DNA from: Parasponia andersonii
Taxonomy: Eukaryota > Streptophyta > Magnoliopsida > Rosales > Cannabaceae
Assembly (NCBI GenBank): GCA_002914805.1
Contig: JXTB01000142.1
Location: 12,298 to 76,297 of the forward strand
Length of the DNA: 64,000 nucleotides
Reading direction: 5' to 3'
The translations under genes were made by a program, and so were the position numbers. The notes below the pieces were generated by a model, which saw nothing but the letters and a program-made list of their open reading frames with translations, did not search any database and was not told where the DNA came from. This document shows, one piece after another, positions 59,620 to 64,000 of this stretch. The stretch's first letter is position 1; each line of letters starts with the position of its first letter.

Positions 59620-61032
59620 AATGAGTAAGCTTAGGTTTAAATATTTATATAAGGACCTATTATGTATGTATAGAAGATGTATTTTTTAACAGTTTTGTTT
59701 TTGTTTTTGCTTGTGTTGTTATTAGGTACTACCGACCGACAAATAGAATTACCTTCTTTGACAGCTTAGGCCTCCATGTCGGAAGAGTAAAACTTGCAAT
59801 AAGATATGCTTAGAAAAGTATTCAGAACTAAGATATAGATATTGTGTAGATAGGCATAAACTGATTGGACTAGACTTTGGTCGATGTTATTGCTCAAATT
59901 TTAAGTAGCCGGTTCTTTTTTTTATTCAAAAAGTATATATTTGTACCTCTAAAGTTTTTATCGTATATACACTCAACTAGAAGTATAAAATTATGACCTA
60001 CATGTATCCTTCAATTAGTCAAATTAAAGATGCTATTTTTTTTTTCTTTTCTTTCTTTTTAAAAAGTTATTCATCTTCTATAATTTCAATATAAATCCTA
60101 GTGAAACCTTTAGTACTCACATGATTTTTGATTCTTTGTTATCCAATCTATACCAAAAAAATAATGATTTTATGATATTATAATCAACCATGATGTAATT
60201 ATACATTTTATATATATTCAAGTTGTACGAGAATTATGAATTAGATTTTAATTTTCATAGCACTATCAAAAGATTGATGAGATTACAATAGTATGGCTTA
60301 AGAGATTTGGTTAAAGGTGATTAGTGGTCAAATTGAATGATATTTTTGTAATATATAAGGTGAAGAGTAAAGGATGTAAAATTTCAATTAATTAGCTTAT
60401 ATAGTGCGTCATAGAAGATTATTATCCATTTTTAAGTTCACTCATTTTCAAAGTACCTTTGTACCTGTTAATATATAACTTAAAATGTTTCTGTTAGTTT
60501 TGTGTCCTTCTATGCACTTAAAAATAAGAGTAAATGAAAGAAGTAATGATTAACTTAGAAATTTAGACATGAGTATTAGGTTATGATAAGATTGAATGGG
60601 TATCTTTTGATAAGATGACGAAATGCTAAAGTATTGATTATATATGAAATGAAAAGCTACAAATCAGATATCAACTGCGAGATTCTCCTCTTTTGATTAT
60701 TGGATCCCATAGAAGAGAAGTAATTATAGGTCGAGGCACTCATTAGGACTTCCTCTTATCTCCAAGTATACCTTATGTATGTTAGAAACTCTTTCTCCTA
60801 TGATTGGAAGAGATGAGAGAAGCATACTACTTTGTCCACTACAAATAGGGAAGGCATTTTTAATGCATTTAAACATCAGAGAAAATATATTATGCTTCAA
60901 ATAAAGTGTCCCAACAAAAAAATGCGTAGGGACATTGCAAAGGTGGAAAAGGTAACTTCTTAATATGACATAAAGTTGCGTCAATAAACAAATAATTTGT
61001 CAATACTCGTCAATTTATAGTGGGATAATATT
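55175..61032. other. intergenic, AT-rich, low-copy features only
   Basis: No gene is supported. It holds a stretch of ACGACAC-rich sequence at 55530-55740, an LTR-tail-like segment near 58180, an (AT)n run at 59589-59615, and an exon-like 88-nt frame at 59726-59813 preceded by a splice-acceptor-like tattag. All remaining frames are short and biased. Confidence 0.5.
59589..59615. repeat. (AT)n microsatellite
   Basis: About thirteen AT units. Confidence 0.9.
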
Positions 61033-61215
61033 ATGTGTACTAAAATTTTTACCAAATATTTAATATCAACATATGTGGTATATGAGTTGACAATACTCAA
61101 TTGGTTAATATGATTAATTTATTTGTGACAAGTTTTAATACACTAATTAAATAGTGTCAACTCAAATATCATATGAATTAATATTAAAAATTTGATACAA
61201 ATTTTGGTACACCTA
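61033..61215. mobile_element. MITE-like terminal-inverted-repeat element
   Basis: The left arm (atgtgtactaaaatttttac...gtatatgagttgac) and the right arm, read on the minus strand (aggtgtaccaaaatttgtat...gatatttgagttgac), match over nearly 60 bp. They leave a short AT-rich centre. There is no coding capacity. The target duplication is not clear. Confidence 0.7.
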
Positions 61216-62499
61216 GCATCATCCATTTACAGTGATCAACTTTTTCTAGACACTTAAAGTGTTAATGCATCAGGAAACATAGTTATTAGTTTTTCTTTCA
61301 GTACTTTTTCCGATGCATTACTGCGTTGAGGAAGACAATTAATTTTAAATTTTAGTTTTCTAAAATAACTTTGATGATGCATTTATGCATCATGAATTGT
61401 AATTAAATTTTCAATTTAATTTCTTAAAGTAACTTACCTGATATGTTAACGCATCGAGAAAAGAGTATTGACTTTTTTTAAAATAAATTTTAAAAATACA
61501 TATAATGAGTCGACGAAAGATGAGAATAATTAAAAAAATAATTATTAAAATTATTAAATTAGAATTCATACTATTAATATACAATCTATGCACTAAAACA
61601 TTAACAGTTTATACGGATTATTTAAGTAAAGCAAAAATATTCTTAAAAATTCATTAAAAAAATCCTAACTTACTAGAGGTTATGGATACGAATGTTTGAA
61701 ATTGAATCTGAAAGTACTAAGCCGAGCAATTAGCGAGTTGATTAGTTATTGTTAAGTGTACAACTGTCACTGTTTCTCGTCTCACAAGCATTGATTCTCC
61801 TTGTCTTTCTTGACCAACTGTTATTTCAAGTTGGTGATAGTTTGAGTTTGCTTCTACTTTATAGTCAATGGACTATTACTACTCACTACTCTTGAACTTC
61901 TAACGACTTTAAGTCTAGGCATAAACCCTATACCCTTTCGTGACTGCAAGCGCTGACCAAGTACATGCGTCATGGTTATGTAATATCGATGAAATGGGGA
62001 CCCAAAATAGACTCAAGTGATAAGGCTGGGTCAGATGACTAAAATTGTGATTATGACAAATCCTAAGCTATAACTTTTTATTTCAACGTAGCATCCTCTC
62101 CTACAAAATACATGCTAGATATTTCTCTCGTATGTAGTTATTCCTCAATTCAACATTCTTATTGCGACAATGTTATTGAATGTTGATTGGGCTAATAAAG
62201 GCACCTATCTCTGAGTAAGCTTGCAACTAAAATAATGATCAATATTGATAAATAGAATACGAAAATAAAAATTGTATGTTAACAATTATATGTTATATAT
62301 TTTCACTTATGTGAATATGGCTCATTAGAGTCAAAAAGCCCTGAATAGTAGTATATACTTGCTTCACCTAATTCTCTGTATTTTGCACTGAAATTTTCTA
62401 CCATAAAGTAAAATAATTAGTTAAACCGAAATTTTCTACTATAAAGTAAAATAATTTGTTAAAATAAGTTAACATAATATCATAATAATATATAGTTCT
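61216..62499. other. intergenic
   Basis: AT-rich. A 38-bp tandem repeat (aaattttctac.ataaagtaaaataatt) lies at about 62389-62465. No gene seen. Confidence 0.5.
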
Positions 62500-63007
62500 G
62501 AGGATCAGGTATCACAAAATAAATGCCAGAAATCCTATATCAATGTATTCCATGTGTCGGCACAAATAATGAATCTTCTAAAAAATTTTTAAAACAATAT
62601 TATTTGGAGAGAATTAAGCCTCTATCAAAAAGAAAATTAATGTATTAATATTTAAAACCTATGTCGACACGGCTTTCTTCAGCATAGGCCTTTGATATTT
62701 TACATTGAAATTAAACTACAAAGTACTATCTTTGCCGATTAATTATTAACTTTGCGTTGGCATACCCTTACAAAAGGGCACTAAAATTACTTTCATTTTG
62801 GTGCGGTTTCTTATGTCAAGGTATTTATATAGTAACGTCAATAAAGATTACCATTCTTGAAGCTGGCCAAATATAGACAATATCTCAAACATTTGAATTT
62901 CTCACCCATTTTTTCCCGACATGTTAAACTTTAATGCGTCAACATTTCTTTCTTTTACGAATGCTTTGAAATTAATATTTTAGGAAATAACTTTTGTCTT
63001 GTAGTGT
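62500..63007. mobile_element. candidate right end of a CACTA-type element
   Basis: The stretch ends in ttttgtcttgtagtg, which on the other strand is CACTACAAGACAAAA, the classic CACTA terminus. Upstream are scattered words like gtgtcggcacaaa, tgtcgacacgg and gcgttggcat that resemble subterminal repeats. The left end was not found. Confidence 0.35.
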
Positions 63008-64000
63008 TGGTATCTCTATTACCTATGGTGGTATGACTATCTCACTATAAGAAAATTGATTCTTACACACATATAGTTATAGCAAGTTTAATTTAATTTC
63101 CTGCACAAATGTTTCATTGGTAATAAGATTTTCCCATACAATCTCATATTTGGCACATTTTTCTCTACAACTAAAATTAGTTCCTCAGTACTTACAAGAT
63201 GAGATTTATGAATTGGAGAGTGACATGCTATCCTTAGTACAATCAAATTTAAATAAAATACTTTCCATAACTATCCTAGAAAATCTAGTACAATGGCAAG
63301 AAGAGTCGAATCTACAGAGAACCAAATTCTAAACAATTCAATTTCAAATTATTCCTAGCTTAAAGTTAATTAAACGTGGGTTTGATTGACCTAATAACAT
63401 AAAATAATTCAGAATCAAAATAACTTAAAATAACAACAAGTAAATCAATATCCAACTATAGTTAAGAGGTCATTCTACATCACTAATAACTTCATCACAT
63501 CAATTACTAAGTGATTCATTAGTCAATATTCAAACTCATTTGCTATGAATAATTGCATGCTCAACAATCCTAATTCTCTTTCTCAGATTCATTATAAAAA
63601 ATAAGCACTCCATTCAAATCATATTAATTAGGTAATACTGGATACGATTTTTCAATTAGTCTAATTAAAGCATTGAGTTCTTGAAAATATACTAAATTAG
63701 GCAATTCATCTCGTGCACTCGGAATCCTTTAACCTGGATCCTATTCTATATCACAATCTTATATAATTATTTAATTATACTTAAATCATAATTATGCTAC
63801 TAATAACAAAAAAAAATTAGACAATTGCATACTTGGCTCATATTCTAGTAATAATATTTCAATCATAAATCATCTAATGGCCAGCCAAATAATAAATAAT
63901 CAAAATAATAGTCATCATAGACATAAAAATATAAGAGTTTCAATAAAAGCATAACTAATATATAACTTGGCAATTCAATATAACTATATGGCTAAGGTTT
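63008..64000. other. intergenic, possibly the start of another CACTA-like element
   Basis: cactataagaaaattgattc at 63043 resembles a left CACTA terminus 35 bp beyond the previous right end. No transposase or gene is visible up to the window end. Confidence 0.3.

Noticed and set aside
1..64000. CRISPR arrays, rRNA or tRNA genes, bacterial operons
   Set aside because: None found. Repeats are microsatellites, minisatellites and transposon parts, and the only tRNA-like promoter boxes belong to the SINE at 37981-38149.

Overview
The window is nuclear DNA of a flowering plant, almost certainly a eudicot. It is AT-rich, its genes have many GT-AG introns, and three of them encode plant-specific or plastid-targeted proteins. 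Plant Ty3/gypsy, Ty1/copia, LINE, SINE and CACTA-type remnants fill the space between genes. The species cannot be fixed from the sequence. Three runs or points of N (11660-12548, 22681, 54269-54394) and a single N at 47137 mark assembly joins.

Four intact-looking genes can be reconstructed exon by exon. (1) A two-exon carboxylesterase of the CXE15-like group lies on the minus strand (2567-4985, 330 aa). (2) A four-exon, probably plastid-targeted, membrane-anchored protein with a DnaJ-type zinc finger and no J domain lies on the minus strand (6302-10491, 160 aa). (3) A sixteen-exon TOUSLED (TSL) Ser/Thr kinase lies on the plus strand (31235-41538, 690 aa). (4) A two-exon CRR42-like protein with a DUF3148-type domain lies on the plus strand (54396-55174, 135 aa) and starts right at an N gap. 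All splice phases add up to open reading frames. A PPR-protein remnant (about 43780-45185, minus) is broken.

The most complex region is 10996-22780, a Tat-lineage Ty3/gypsy retrotransposon lying in minus orientation and flanked by a gagtg duplication. Its gag-pol (14965-20832, minus) is one long frame carrying many stops and two frame changes. Running against it on the plus strand is an intron-containing accessory ORF related to the 'putative gypsy type transposon' (Transposase_28) proteins, with its own TATA-like promoter, leader intron and C-terminal coiled coil. The LTR at 20894-21541 has a primer-binding site on one side and a polypurine tract on the other. A piece of internal sequence and a further LTR end follow it beyond a single N. 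This is either a tandem, shared-LTR insertion or an assembly that walked through identical LTRs. A second fragment of the same family opens the window (1-800).

The remaining DNA is intergenic and mostly decayed mobile elements: copia pieces at about 23760-25690 and 51490-51800, a LINE tail at about 52330-53524, a tRNA-derived SINE with target-site duplication inside a TSL intron, a fold-back element in another TSL intron, a MITE at about 61033-61215, and CACTA-like ends near 63 kb. AT microsatellites and short tandem duplications are scattered throughout. The genes look functionally unrelated to one another. Two are chloroplast proteins (zinc-finger protein, CRR42), one is nuclear (TSL), and one is a soluble hydrolase.
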